64,000 nt of DNA from Hymenobacter sp. BT188 (GCF_014333585.1 NZ_JACSCW010000003.1:248001-312000); one strand, 5' to 3'. Shown: positions 43,209-52,490, counted from the stretch's first letter. Numbers and translations: made by a program. The notes: generated from the sequence alone by a model not told the origin.

Positions 43209-45341
43209 ATGAAGAAGCTCCTGTTCATCTGCTGCCTGAGCGTACTTTCGATAGGTGTAGGTGCGCAGGATACGGCCACCCAACTGCGGCACGTGGCAGT
43301 GCGAAGCTATCTTCAGCCCGACACAATCCGGGTAAACCGACTCATAGCGTTTGCGGAAAAGGAAAAGACAACCAGCAATGCTTTAGCGAGTTATCAGGAA
43401 GCATTAAGTTTATCTCGGCAGCTTAACTATAAATCTGGGGAAGCTCAGGCATTGAAGGGGCTGGGTTCTTATTATCGCTTCAGGGGCGAGTATAAAGAAG
43501 CATTTACCTATACACGCCAGGCTCAGGAGCTATTCCAGCAACTCGATGATAGGCTGAATCAGATCTCATGTCTATACAACTTGGCCTTTATCTACTATGG
43601 TCTGGGGGACTTTACCCAAGCAATGACCCATGGGCTTGATGGTTTGAACTTGGCTGAGTCTATGCAAAACCAGAAATGGTTGACACTTATGAATTACCAG
43701 ATCGGGCTGGCGTGCGTGATTGTAGGAGAGTATGCCAAGGCCCGACAGTACTTGATGCGCGGCTTGAAGCTGGCTAACAAGGCAGGTGATACGGAAGGTG
43801 AGGCGTTTTGCCAGAATGGGCTGGGGAGACTGGCCGATGCTCAAGGCAAGCGTTTGGAAGCGCTTCAACATTTTGATAAGCAAATGGTCTTGGCTCATGA
43901 AGCGGGCAACGAGCGGTTGGTTACGCTCGGGCAATTGCGTAGCGCGGAAATGAATGAGCGACTGGGGCGCTATGCGGAGACCTTTGCCGTGGGGCGGCTC
44001 GGGCTGCGGAGGCTGCACCAAATGGAAGATGTAGGTAACATTCCACTTATCGAAGTCATTTTTGCGCGCGCCTTCCTGCATACCGGACGTCCTGACAGTG
44101 CGATGGTATATGGGCGAGCCAGCTTACGAGCGAGCCAGCGAAGCGGCACCAAACAGGTAATTCACGACGCCGCCGACGTGCTGGCCCAAGCGAGTGCCCA
44201 ACTGGGGCGCTTCGAAGATGCCTACCGTTACCAAACGCTGTTTACGGCATACAAGGACAGCCTTAGTACTCAAGATATTATCCGGCGGACGGCCGCACTG
44301 CAGTATACCTATGAACTGGATAAGAAACAGTCGCAGATACGGCTGCTGACCCGCAATGAGGAGTTGAATCGCCAGCAGAGCCAGCAGCAGAAACTGCTGC
44401 TGATTGGGGCGTTGGTTGCTTTAGCGGTAGTGGCTGGATTAAGTGTGCTGCTCTGGAACAACAATCAGGAAAAGCAGCGGGCCAATGCCCAGCTTCAACG
44501 CCAGCAGGAAGAGCTACAAGCTGCACAGGCTCAACTAATTCAGCGGGAAAAGATGGCCTCGCTGGGCGAGTTTACCGCTGGTATTGCCCACGAGATTCAA
44601 AACCCGCTGAACTTCGTGACCAACTTTGCTGAGGTGTCGGCTGAGCTTGTAGGTGAGCTGGGAAATGCCCAACAAAGCCAAAACCGCGATGCAGCATTAG
44701 AGGCGGATCTACTGGCGTATTTAGCGCAAAATCTACATAAGATTCGGGAGCACGGGAGCCGCGCCGCGCGCATTGTGCAGAGCATGATGGAGCATGCCCG
44801 CCCCAGCACCGGCGAGCGCCAACTAACCGACTTAAACGCCCTCTGCGACGAGAATCTGCGGCTTGCCTACCACGGGCAGCGGGCCAAGGACCCCAACTTT
44901 GAGGTTAAATTCACCACCAACTTCGATTCAGATCTGGGCTTGGTGCCAGTGGTGCCCCAGGAAATAGGGCGGGTGCTCCTGAATCTGTACACCAATGCCT
45001 TTTACGCCGTAAGCCAACAGGCTGCCCGGCAGGAAAGTGGCTATCAGCCACAGGTGCTGGTAACTACCCGCCGCCGCAATGGACAGGTGAAAGTGCGGGT
45101 GCGCGACAATGGTGTTGGCATTCCAGAAGCTATTCAGGAGAAAATTTTCCAGCCCTTCTTCACCACCAAACCTGCGGGCGAAGGCACGGGTTTGGGCCTT
45201 TCACTGAGCTACGATATCGTAACAAAGGGCCATGGTGGCACGCTCTCGGTGGAAAGTCAGGAAGGCAAATACACGGAAGTAATTGTATCCTTGCCTGTGG
45301 GTAAAGTAGAGCAGGAAGAAAAGTCTTATTCCTACTTCTGA
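43209..45341 (+). CDS. TPR-domain sensor histidine kinase
   Basis: About 710 residues from the ATG at 43209 (MKKLLFICCLSV); the frame opens 8 codons earlier. A signal peptide ends near VGAQ, then a periplasmic array of about six TPR repeats (about 45-370), one TM helix (about 400-420, LLLIGALVALAVVAGLSVLLW split by no charge), a coiled linker and a kinase core: H-box GEFTAGIAHEIQNPLNF, N-box NLYTNAFYAV, G1 DNGVGIP and G2 GTGLGLS. No receiver domain is attached and no response regulator lies beside it, so it is an orphan. The signal is unknown. Confidence 0.9.
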   Translation: MKKLLFICCLSVLSIGVGAQDTATQLRHVAVRSYLQPDTIRVNRLIAFAEKEKTTSNALASYQEALSLSRQLNYKSGEAQALKGLGSYYRFRGEYKEAFTYTRQAQELFQQLDDRLNQISCLYNLAFIYYGLGDFTQAMTHGLDGLNLAESMQNQKWLTLMNYQIGLACVIVGEYAKARQYLMRGLKLANKAGDTEGEAFCQNGLGRLADAQGKRLEALQHFDKQMVLAHEAGNERLVTLGQLRSAEMNERLGRYAETFAVGRLGLRRLHQMEDVGNIPLIEVIFARAFLHTGRPDSAMVYGRASLRASQRSGTKQVIHDAADVLAQASAQLGRFEDAYRYQTLFTAYKDSLSTQDIIRRTAALQYTYELDKKQSQIRLLTRNEELNRQQSQQQKLLLIGALVALAVVAGLSVLLWNNNQEKQRANAQLQRQQEELQAAQAQLIQREKMASLGEFTAGIAHEIQNPLNFVTNFAEVSAELVGELGNAQQSQNRDAALEADLLAYLAQNLHKIREHGSRAARIVQSMMEHARPSTGERQLTDLNALCDENLRLAYHGQRAKDPNFEVKFTTNFDSDLGLVPVVPQEIGRVLLNLYTNAFYAVSQQAARQESGYQPQVLVTTRRRNGQVKVRVRDNGVGIPEAIQEKIFQPFFTTKPAGEGTGLGLSLSYDIVTKGHGGTLSVESQEGKYTEVIVSLPVGKVEQEEKSYSYF

Positions 45342-45388
45342 TCGGAATCGGCTTTTGCTTCCCGATCAATAAGTAGTGCCTGATATAT

Positions 45389-46786
45389 TTATTTTTTCGG
45401 CTTTTCCAGCTTGGAGAACGCATTGTTCAGTGCTTCAGCCCAAAGCGGATGCGCAAATATCATCTGCTGCAACACCTGATATTTAAGTTTGCCGGTCATG
45501 GCCAGTTGCAGCATCGTCATGATTTCGCCGCCTTCAGCGCACAGAATAGCAGCCCCGATGATCTGGTCTTTGTCATCAACCATCACCTTAAAAAAGCCCC
45601 CTAGACGGCCCGTTTCGCGGGCGCGGCCAATGTTGGATACGGGCATGACGGCCACGCGATAAGAAATGTTCTTTTCCTGTGCCTGCTCCTCCGATAAACC
45701 AATACGACCTAGCTGCGGGTCGGTGAAAACGGTGTAGGGGAGGGGGCGTTGCTTGGCCGAGCGCGATTTGCCCCCCAGCAGCGCGTCGCGGACAATACGG
45801 TAGTCGTCGTAGCTGAGGTGGGTAAACTGAGGGCCTCCGTGCACGTCGCCGAGGGCATACACGCCACGCACGTTGGTTTGGAGGCGGCTGTTTACCTTGA
45901 TGTAGCCTTTATCATCAACCCGAACGCCAGCCGCCGCCAGATTCAGTTTATCTGAGTTAGGCGTGCGGCCGGTGGCAATGAGCAGGTGGGTGCCGCTTAA
46001 GCGTCGCTCGCCGCTGCGGGTGCGGGCCGTAACAGTGATTTGCCCCCCAGCGCCTTTAGTCGTGCGGTAAGCCTCAGCACCGAGCACAAACTCAACGCCT
46101 TCAGCCTCCAATAATTCCTGCAAGGTGGCGCATACGTCTTCATCTTCGTGCTCCAGCACCTGCGCGCCCGATTCGATAATAGTGACGCGACTACCGAAGC
46201 GCCGAAACATCTGACCGAACTCCAGCCCGATGTAGCCGCCACCCAGAATCAGCAGATGCTCGGGTAGCTCCGTCAGGTCGAGCAGCTCGGTGGTAGTCAG
46301 GAAGCCGGTTTCAACTAATCCTTCCATCTCCGGAATAGCGGCGCGAGTACCGGTATTAATGAAAATGAGTGGCGCGGTTAACTCTTTTTCAGGGCCGCTT
46401 TCCATGGCTACGCGCACGCTATGCGGCCCCGTAAAAACGGCGCGCCCGGCCAGCACTGTAATGCCGGGGTGCTCTTGGGTGAGATTTTTGCGCACGCCTT
46501 CTCGCATAGGTTCAATCACGGCTTCTTTGCGGGCCACTACGACGGCCATGTCTACGTGCGGCGCATTGGTTTGTATTCCAAAGTCGGCGGCGGTTCGCAC
46601 TTGGTGGGCGCGCTCCGCTGAGGCCAGCATGGTTTTGACGGGCGAGCAGCCGTAGTTGATGCACGAACCGCCCAGTAAATACTCTTCAATCAGCACCACG
46701 CGCCGGCCGGTGTCGGCGAGAGCTGTCGCCAGTGGATTGCCGGCCTGGCCGGAGCCAATTATCACAACATCATAGGAATCAGGCAT
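45389..46786 (-). CDS. FAD/NAD(P)-binding disulfide oxidoreductase (mercuric reductase-like)
   Basis: A 465-residue class I pyridine nucleotide-disulfide oxidoreductase: FAD motif VVIIGSGQAGNPLATAL, redox-active cysteines GGSCINYGCSPVKT (about 42-47, spacing four as in lipoamide dehydrogenase and MerA), NAD motif LILGGGYIGLEFGQ, second FAD motif VYALGDV, and the C-terminal dimerisation domain with HPLWAEALNNAF (catalytic His usual at HP). No lipoyl enzymes or mer genes nearby, and no N-terminal HMA domain, so the substrate is unknown. Convergent with the kinase gene, 47 bp apart. Confidence 0.88.
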   Translation of the reverse strand: MPDSYDVVIIGSGQAGNPLATALADTGRRVVLIEEYLLGGSCINYGCSPVKTMLASAERAHQVRTAADFGIQTNAPHVDMAVVVARKEAVIEPMREGVRKNLTQEHPGITVLAGRAVFTGPHSVRVAMESGPEKELTAPLIFINTGTRAAIPEMEGLVETGFLTTTELLDLTELPEHLLILGGGYIGLEFGQMFRRFGSRVTIIESGAQVLEHEDEDVCATLQELLEAEGVEFVLGAEAYRTTKGAGGQITVTARTRSGERRLSGTHLLIATGRTPNSDKLNLAAAGVRVDDKGYIKVNSRLQTNVRGVYALGDVHGGPQFTHLSYDDYRIVRDALLGGKSRSAKQRPLPYTVFTDPQLGRIGLSEEQAQEKNISYRVAVMPVSNIGRARETGRLGGFFKVMVDDKDQIIGAAILCAEGGEIMTMLQLAMTGKLKYQVLQQMIFAHPLWAEALNNAFSKLEKPKK

Positions 46787-46936
46787 AGAATGCGGAAATC
46801 AGAGAGCGAGAAGACAAGTAATGCGCGGGGCAATGCTATTTTTGCCCCCCAGAGCTATTCCTATACGGGTCAGCTTGCCAGCCGACTACCATAGCGGTTT
46901 GTTGGCTCAGGTAACTTTAACAATAACTTCCGCCTT

Positions 46937-47683
46937 GTGGCTAACCGATTTTTGTGCCGCCTTGCCCTGTTTGCCGTTCTACCGGGGCTAGGCGCTTGTA
47001 CGTCCTTGTACTTTCCGCCGCCGCCTAATGTGCCCTTGCTCACACAGAAAGGGGAATTTAGCGGCGGTATTCATACCAATCTGGATAACAACCTCGCTTT
47101 GCAAGGCGCTTATGCCATCGGCGAGCATATCGGCGCCATCGGCACGTTTACTACGCTGAATACCGACAAAAAACGCAAAGCCGAGGAGCACCGGTTTGCC
47201 GAAATAGGCGGCGGTTACTTCACCCGCCTCCCCGACAAGCGCGCGCTGGAGGTGTACGTAGGCCTCGGCGCCGGCTCCACCAAACGCACCGATTTCAAAA
47301 CCGAGAATGATATTAAAACCGTGGAGCGCACGGTAGAGGGCGACCTGAACAAATATTTCCTGCAGGTAAACTATAGCTCGAAAGAGAAGAAGTCGTTTCA
47401 CCTTTTCGGGAACGACTTTCCCGTTTCGTACGGCACAGCCCTGCGATTGAGCTACTTAGAGCTAAGCGACTTGCGCGTCGATGGCATAGCTACCACACCC
47501 GAAGACAACGTTTTTGTAGAGCCCATCACCTTCACCCGTGTGCAGGTAGCAGGCCCGGTGCAGCTGCAGCTGATTAGTGGCGGTATGTTTGGCTTGCGCA
47601 GCCAGAAGTATTTAAAAGCTTCTAACTCGGTTTTTAATTTTGGTGTGGTCGTGAATGTTGGGGGGCAAAGTGGGAGGAAGTAA
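46937..47683 (+). CDS. Outer-membrane lipoprotein, paralogue of the gene at 14583
   Basis: A 248-residue protein starting at GTG 46937. The signal ends at a lipobox (GLGAC, Cys 21), then SLYFPPPPNVPLLTQKGE as in the paralogue. The rest is alternating beta strands (GGIHTNLDNNLALQGAYAIG, YVGLGAGST) ending FGVVVNVGG, consistent with a small outer-membrane barrel. Family not named. A TATTTTTG (46837-46844) may serve as -7 element about 90 bp upstream, but no TTG is at the right distance. Confidence 0.62.
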   Translation: MANRFLCRLALFAVLPGLGACTSLYFPPPPNVPLLTQKGEFSGGIHTNLDNNLALQGAYAIGEHIGAIGTFTTLNTDKKRKAEEHRFAEIGGGYFTRLPDKRALEVYVGLGAGSTKRTDFKTENDIKTVERTVEGDLNKYFLQVNYSSKEKKSFHLFGNDFPVSYGTALRLSYLELSDLRVDGIATTPEDNVFVEPITFTRVQVAGPVQLQLISGGMFGLRSQKYLKASNSVFNFGVVVNVGGQSGRK

Positions 47684-47727
47684 CATCGAGATTAAATATT
47701 AGATACAGCACCACTTAAAATACAAGC

Positions 47728-47812
47728 TGTCATCCTGAGGCACGAAGGACTCTCTGCCGTTGAAGCGAGTTGTTCAAATGTGAGAAGGTCCTTCGTGCCT
47801 CAGGATGACAGG
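47728..47812. repeat. Palindromic intergenic repeat, family B, copy 1
   Basis: Inverted repeat with arms GTCATCCTGAGGCACGAAGG and complement around a 37-bp centre. Same terminal GTCAT/ATGAC as family A but a different arm. Confidence 0.75.
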
Positions 47813-47836
47813 CAATAACAGGGGCAAATCCTCAAC

Positions 47837-47878
47837 ACAAAAAAGCCCCCCAGAAATTTTCTGGGGGGCTTTTTTTAC
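47837..47878. terminator. Bidirectional intrinsic terminator
   Basis: AAAAAAGCCCCCCAGAAA / TTTCTGGGGGGCTTTTTT perfect stem, T and A tracts on both sides; between two convergent genes (46937 plus, sucD minus). Confidence 0.9.
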
Positions 47879-47895
47879 AATTAAAGCAGTCGGAA

Positions 47896-48789
47896 CTACG
47901 CGGTAACCTGTTCGCCTTGCAGTACACGCAGCATCGTGTCGCCAATCTCGGCGGGAGAGTCTACAACGTGGATGCCGCACTCGCGCATGATGGCCATTTT
48001 AGCAGCGGCCGTGTCATCGGCGCCGCCTACGATGGCACCAGCGTGGCCCATACGACGGCCGGGAGGTGCAGTTTGCCCAGCAATAAAGCCTACAACGGGC
48101 TTCTTGTTGCCTGTTTCCTTGATCCAGCGAGCAGCTTCCGCTTCCATGCCGCCACCAATTTCACCGATCATCACGATGCCTTCAGTTTCGGGGTCGTTCA
48201 TGAGTAGCTCCACTGCTTCTTTAGTAGTGGTGCCGATGATTGGGTCACCACCAATGCCGATAGCCGTGGTCTGGCCCAGGCCGGCTTTGGTGAGCTGGTC
48301 AACCGCTTCATACGTCAGTGTGCCCGACTTAGAAACGATACCGATTTTGCCTTTGGTGAAGATAAAGCCTGGCATGATACCCACTTTGCACTCACCGGCG
48401 GTCATTACGCCGGGGCAGTTTGGCCCAATCATACGCAGACCGTCGCGGCCTTTCAGATATTCCTTTACCGCAATCATGTCCTTGGTCGGGATGCCTTCGG
48501 TGATGGTCACGATGACTTTGATGCCCGCGTCGGCGGCTTCCATGATAGCATCGGCGGCGAAAGCTGGGGGCACGAAAATGATGCTCGTGTCGGCGCCGGC
48601 CTGCTCTACAGCTTCAGCCACGGTGTTGAACACAGGACGGTCGAGGTGGGTAGTGCCGCCTTTGCCGGGCGTTACGCCGCCAACTACGTTGGTGCCATAT
48701 TCAATCATCTGCTGAGCATGAAACGAGCCTTCGGAGCCCGTAAAGCCTTGCACAATCACTTTAGAATCCTTATTGACCAGAACGCTCAT
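47896..48789 (-). CDS. sucD: Succinyl-CoA synthetase alpha subunit
   Basis: A 297-residue TCA-cycle enzyme subunit (succinyl-CoA to succinate with ATP or GTP formation). N-terminal CoA-binding Rossmann domain ([34 protein letters not shown]) and a C-terminal ligase domain with the phosphohistidine loop [13 protein letters not shown] (His about 249). Length normal. The beta subunit gene sucC is not adjacent in the window. It has a clear Bacteroidota promoter at 48861-48890 with a palindrome at the expected start of transcription. Confidence 0.97.
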   Translation of the reverse strand: MSVLVNKDSKVIVQGFTGSEGSFHAQQMIEYGTNVVGGVTPGKGGTTHLDRPVFNTVAEAVEQAGADTSIIFVPPAFAADAIMEAADAGIKVIVTITEGIPTKDMIAVKEYLKGRDGLRMIGPNCPGVMTAGECKVGIMPGFIFTKGKIGIVSKSGTLTYEAVDQLTKAGLGQTTAIGIGGDPIIGTTTKEAVELLMNDPETEGIVMIGEIGGGMEAEAARWIKETGNKKPVVGFIAGQTAPPGRRMGHAGAIVGGADDTAAAKMAIMRECGIHVVDSPAEIGDTMLRVLQGEQVTA

Positions 48790-48836
48790 TAGGAGAAAGG
48801 TTAGGAGGAAAATGCGATATAGGGTGGTAATGGGGA

Positions 48837-48853
48837 ATGACTTAGCAAGTCAT
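48837..48853. promoter_or_regulatory. Palindrome at the expected sucD transcript start
   Basis: Perfect inverted repeat ATGACTTAGCAAGTCAT, 7-bp arms around a 3-bp centre. It falls just downstream of the sucD -7 element, about where +1 would be, so is a candidate operator or 5'-UTR hairpin. Confidence 0.35.
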
Positions 48854-48860
48854 CGGTGCG

Positions 48861-48890
48861 CAAAAGTAGGCTTTTTTGGGGGGGAGGCAA
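48861..48890 (-). promoter_or_regulatory. Promoter of sucD (TTG-N19-TACTTTTG)
   Basis: On the minus strand, TTG at 48890-48888 is separated by exactly 19 bp from TACTTTTG (48868-48861), matching the Bacteroidota primary sigma consensus TTG-N19-TAnnTTTG. The spacer contains a G/C run. Leader to the sucD ATG is about 65 nt. Confidence 0.65.
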
Positions 48891-49050
48891 GCCGAGCGGC
48901 CGCTTCCAGTACGGAAGGTAGCAGAGGAACAGATTACTTGCTAAACCCATAGGACATATTAGGGCACATCAGGGCTCTTTTTCTATCAAGGTTTGCGTAT
49001 GCTTATAGCCATATGTTGACTAGCAGCGCGGGGCTAAGAAGGTAAATTCG

Positions 49051-49058
49051 TACCTTTG
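49051..49058 (+). promoter_or_regulatory. Candidate -7 element (TACCTTTG)
   Basis: Exact TAnnTTTG match 33 bp before the ATG at 49092; no TTG at the usual distance. A start of transcription near 49065 would leave a leader of about 27 nt. Confidence 0.5.
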
Positions 49059-49091
49059 CGGTCCACCCAACTACTCTGCGTACCCAACTGT

Positions 49092-50069
49092 ATGTATCTG
49101 AATAACATAGTTGAAGCCATCGGCAATACGCCCCTGGTCAAACTCAATAAAGTGGCCGACGGCATCAAAGGCACAGTGCTGGCTAAGGTTGAATACTTTA
49201 ATCCGGGCAATTCTGTGAAGGACCGCATGGCCGTGCGCATGGTAGAGGACGCGGAAAAAGCCGGCTTGCTCAAGCCCGGCGGCACCATCATCGAAGGTAC
49301 CAGCGGCAATACTGGTATGGGCTTGGCCTTGGCAGCCATTGCAAAGGGCTACAAGTGCATCTTTGTGATGAGCGACAAGCAAAGCAAGGAAAAGCAGGAC
49401 ATCCTACGTGCCGTGGGTGCCGAGGTGGTTATCTGCCCCGTAGATGTAGCTCCCGATGATCCGCGCTCTTACTACTCTGTGGCCCGTCGCCTGAATGCGG
49501 AGACGCCAAATTCTTTTTACCCGAATCAGTACGACAACCTTTCTAACACGGCTGCTCATTACGAGAGCACTGGCCCTGAACTGTGGGCTCAGACCGACGG
49601 AAAGATCACCCATTTGGCTTGTGGTGTAGGCACTGGCGGTACTATTTGTGGAACCGCTAAGTATCTGAAAGAGCAGAACCCGTCGCTAATTACGGTAGGA
49701 CTTGATACCTACGGCTCGGTGTTCAAGAAGTATAAGGAGACGGGCGTTTTCGACGAAAACGAAATTTATCCTTACAAAACCGAAGGTATTGGAGAAGACA
49801 TTCTGCCCAAAAACGTCGACTTCGACCTGATCGACCTTTTCATTAAAGTGACCGACCAGGACGCGGCCGTAATGACGCGCCGGTTGGCCAAAGAAGAAGG
49901 GCTATTTGTGGGCTGGTCCTGCGGATCGGCGGTGTATGGGGCATTGGAGTATGCTCGTGAGCATTTGCAGGAAGATGACACTATGGTGATTATCCTGCCT
50001 GACCACGGCACTCGTTACTTAGGAAAAATTTACAACGACGACTGGATGCGCGAGCAAGGATGGCTGTAA
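49092..50069 (+). CDS. PLP-dependent cysteine synthase/cystathionine beta-synthase-like enzyme
   Basis: About 325 residues from the ATG at 49092 (MYLNNIVEAIGNTPLV), fold-type II PLP enzyme. PLP Lys in NSVKDRMAV, EGTSGNTGMGLAL, the SDKQSKEKQDILRAVGAEV segment and GVGTGGTICGTAKYLKE (phosphate loop). This segment is closer to catalytic domains of cystathionine beta-synthase than to CysK, but no CBS pair domain follows (the protein ends at GWL). Whether it makes cysteine or cystathionine cannot be decided from sequence. No neighbours in sulfur metabolism. Confidence 0.88.
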   Translation: MYLNNIVEAIGNTPLVKLNKVADGIKGTVLAKVEYFNPGNSVKDRMAVRMVEDAEKAGLLKPGGTIIEGTSGNTGMGLALAAIAKGYKCIFVMSDKQSKEKQDILRAVGAEVVICPVDVAPDDPRSYYSVARRLNAETPNSFYPNQYDNLSNTAAHYESTGPELWAQTDGKITHLACGVGTGGTICGTAKYLKEQNPSLITVGLDTYGSVFKKYKETGVFDENEIYPYKTEGIGEDILPKNVDFDLIDLFIKVTDQDAAVMTRRLAKEEGLFVGWSCGSAVYGALEYAREHLQEDDTMVIILPDHGTRYLGKIYNDDWMREQGWL

Positions 50070-50132
50070 AGAAAAAATATCTTTATTGCCCGCTTCCGGT
50101 TTAATGTTCTCCTTATAGAAATAAAAAGACTT

Positions 50133-50564
50133 ATGACCGTGACTAAAAAGCTGCGCAATATCGTGTTGGTGGATGATAACGAGACCACCTGTTTTCTGAA
50201 CAATCGCTTGCTCACCCGCCTCGATGTGGCCGATAACGTGCTGGTTTTCACCCGTGCTCAGCAAGCTTATGACTTCTTCTGGGGCGAGGGCCGCAACCTG
50301 GTTGACCCGCTGCCCAACGAAACGCCAGCTTTGGTCTTTGTTGATCTGAAGATGCCCGGAATGGATGGCTTTGAGTTTTTGCAGCGCTATAGCGCTCTGC
50401 CTGAGGAAGTAAAGGCACGCACGGTGCTGGCGGTACTTACCACCTCCATGCACGCCGCCGACACTGCCCGCGTGGCGCAGTATACGGATGTGGAATATCT
50501 GGCCAAGCCACTTACGGAGGAGAAGCTGAACAAGCTGATGAGTAAGCGTTTCGCGGAGGTGTAA
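50133..50564 (+). CDS. Single-domain response regulator (CheY-like)
   Basis: A 143-residue receiver domain without output domain. Acidic pair VDDNE (about 14-17), phospho-acceptor Asp in FVDLKMPGMDG (about 69), Thr/Ser in LTTS and Lys in AKPLTE (about 125). Single receivers of this type (with an N-terminal VDDNE...NN motif) are common in Bacteroidota as partners of hybrid kinases. No kinase adjoins; the orphan TPR kinase lies 5 kb away. A strong terminator follows. Confidence 0.88.
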   Translation: MTVTKKLRNIVLVDDNETTCFLNNRLLTRLDVADNVLVFTRAQQAYDFFWGEGRNLVDPLPNETPALVFVDLKMPGMDGFEFLQRYSALPEEVKARTVLAVLTTSMHAADTARVAQYTDVEYLAKPLTEEKLNKLMSKRFAEV

Positions 50565-50585
50565 TCTTTACGGTTTAATTTTTAT

Positions 50586-50625
50586 CAAAAAGGCCGCAGC
50601 ACTTTGGTGCTGCGGCCTTTTTGAT
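50586..50625 (+). terminator. Intrinsic terminator
   Basis: AAAAAGGCCGCAGCAC / GTGCTGCGGCCTTTTT stem with a 4-base loop; ends the response regulator gene. Confidence 0.9.
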
Positions 50626-50643
50626 TTGGTATTTATACCAACA

Positions 50644-50746
50644 GACCGTCATGCAGAGCGGCAGGGAAGCATCTCGCTCGCTTCGTTGAGTTAGCATCGC
50701 AACATCAGCACGAGAGACGCTTCGCTGCCGCTCTGCATGACGGTCT
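50644..50746. repeat. Palindromic intergenic repeat, family A, copy 4
   Basis: Arms ACCGTCATGCAGAGCGGC... and complement, imperfect in the middle. Sits at the 3' end of the adenine deaminase gene, so in three cases out of four this family neighbours purine-cluster genes and in the fourth another purine gene. Confidence 0.78.
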
Positions 50747-50761
50747 AATAATGTGTTAGAC

Positions 50762-52429
50762 TTAAACCACTGCCTCTACGAACTGAAACGCTTCGCCATC
50801 AAACAGGCCTTTGTCGCTGAGCTTTAAGCTGGGGATTACTAGCAAGGCCATGAAGGACAATGTCATAAACGGCGCGGCGAGCGGCGAACCTAGCTCTTTG
50901 GCTAATGCATCAACGGCGGCGTACGCCTCGGCTACGCGGTAGCCGTCCTTATCGGACATGAGGCCGGCTACGGGCAAGGGCAGTAATATCTCTTCAGATT
51001 TGCCCCCCACGGCCGCCAGCCCGCCTTTCGCTTCGATAACCAGGTTTACGGCTTTGGCAATGCTCTCATCATCGGTGCCAACTGCGGTAATGTTGTGCGA
51101 ATCGTGGCCGACGCTGGAAGCTAAAGCGCCACGCTTCAGACCAAAGCCGGTAATGAATGCTACCGCTGGCGGCGCTGCTTCATAACGGTTTACCACCGTG
51201 AGCTTGAGTATGTCGTGCGCTACGTCGGGTACGACAAGGCCATTTTCAACGCGGGCAGGTAAGTCGTGACGGGCGGTGATGAGCTGGCCGTCGAAGCACT
51301 CAATCACGCGGACTTCGGTTGGCTGTGTCTGGAGGGCTTTTTGCGGCGCCGGCAATTGAAAATCTTCAGCCGTAAAAGGCTGCGCGTGGAAGTTATTAAC
51401 CACCGCTACCGGAGCCGGCGGAATAAGCGTTTCGCCGTTTTCGGCTACCAATTTGCCCCCCACGTAGGTTTGGCGCACCCGGAAATCAGTCAGGTTATCA
51501 ACCACAATAAAGTCGGCGGAATCACCTTCGCGCAGCAAGCCTACGGGCAGGTTGTAGTGCAGCACGGGGTTCAGACTAGCCACGCGCAGCACTTTCAGCA
51601 CGTCCTGGCCCCGCGCTACAGCCCGTTGTACCAACTGATTGATGTGGCCTAGCACTAGCGTATCGGGGTGCTTGTCGTCGGAGCAGAACATCATGTTCTC
51701 GTAGTGCTCCGGTAGCAGGTCAATCAGCGCTTCGAAATTGCGGGCCGCTGAGCCTTCCCGAATAAGAATCTTCATGCCCACGGCCAACTTGTCGCGGGCT
51801 TCATTGGCGGTAAAGCACTCGTGGTCGGTGCTGATGCCGGCCGCTGCGTAGCGCTGAGCATCCTGGCCGCGCAGGCCGGGCGCGTGACCATCTACGGGGC
51901 GACCATAGCGCTGGGCTAAGCCTATTTTGGCCGCTACGTCGGGGTCGTTGTGCAGCACGCCGGGCCAGTTCATCATCTCCGCTAGGTAGCCGATTTCGGG
52001 GTTTTGAAATAGCTGTTCAATATCCTGAACCGATATAACAGCCCCGGCTGTTTCGAAAGGCGTAGCTGGAACGCAGGAAGGGGCTCCGAAGCAAAACTTG
52101 AACGGCACCGTGCGCCCACTCGCCAGCATATACTCTACACCTGCTGTTCCCAGCACATTCCCGATTTCGTGCGGGTCGGAGACGGTAGCTACGGTGCCAT
52201 GGACCACGGCCAACCGGGCAAACTCGGCGGGCACGAGCAGGGAGCTTTCCACGTGCACATGAGCATCCACAAACCCGGGCAGTGCATACGGCAACGCTGG
52301 ATCAGGAGTGGGAGAGGAGAGAGGTTCGATGCGTTGAATTTGCCCCCCAGCCACATAAATGGTAGCCGGAGTTATGGTGTTAGCAAACAGGTTAATAACG
52401 TTGGCGCGCAGGTTGAATTCGGCGGGCAT
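50762..52429 (-). CDS. ade: Adenine deaminase
   Basis: A 555-residue metal-dependent amidohydrolase that converts adenine to hypoxanthine and ammonia. Motifs: GFVDAHVHVESS (HxH metal site, about 55-66), VSDPHEIGNVLG, MMNWPGVL, DGHAPGLRG (His), STDHECF and MMFCSDDKHPDTL (Asp), then the C-terminal region GLKRGALASSVGHDSHNITAVG. Length fits bacterial Ade (about 560-590). It supplies hypoxanthine to the xanthine dehydrogenase 27 kb away, though it is a separate transcription unit. Confidence 0.94.
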   Translation of the reverse strand: MPAEFNLRANVINLFANTITPATIYVAGGQIQRIEPLSSPTPDPALPYALPGFVDAHVHVESSLLVPAEFARLAVVHGTVATVSDPHEIGNVLGTAGVEYMLASGRTVPFKFCFGAPSCVPATPFETAGAVISVQDIEQLFQNPEIGYLAEMMNWPGVLHNDPDVAAKIGLAQRYGRPVDGHAPGLRGQDAQRYAAAGISTDHECFTANEARDKLAVGMKILIREGSAARNFEALIDLLPEHYENMMFCSDDKHPDTLVLGHINQLVQRAVARGQDVLKVLRVASLNPVLHYNLPVGLLREGDSADFIVVDNLTDFRVRQTYVGGKLVAENGETLIPPAPVAVVNNFHAQPFTAEDFQLPAPQKALQTQPTEVRVIECFDGQLITARHDLPARVENGLVVPDVAHDILKLTVVNRYEAAPPAVAFITGFGLKRGALASSVGHDSHNITAVGTDDESIAKAVNLVIEAKGGLAAVGGKSEEILLPLPVAGLMSDKDGYRVAEAYAAVDALAKELGSPLAAPFMTLSFMALLVIPSLKLSDKGLFDGEAFQFVEAVV

Positions 52430-52490
52430 AAGGCAGGAAAGGTGAGGGTTGAGAATTTGCCCCCCAGGCCGGCGGACGGGTAAAGAACCT

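Noticed and set aside
50762..52429. Adenine deaminase as part of the xdh-all transcription unit
   Set aside because: It is on the opposite strand and 17 kb from the cluster, so only a metabolic, not an operon, link is supported.
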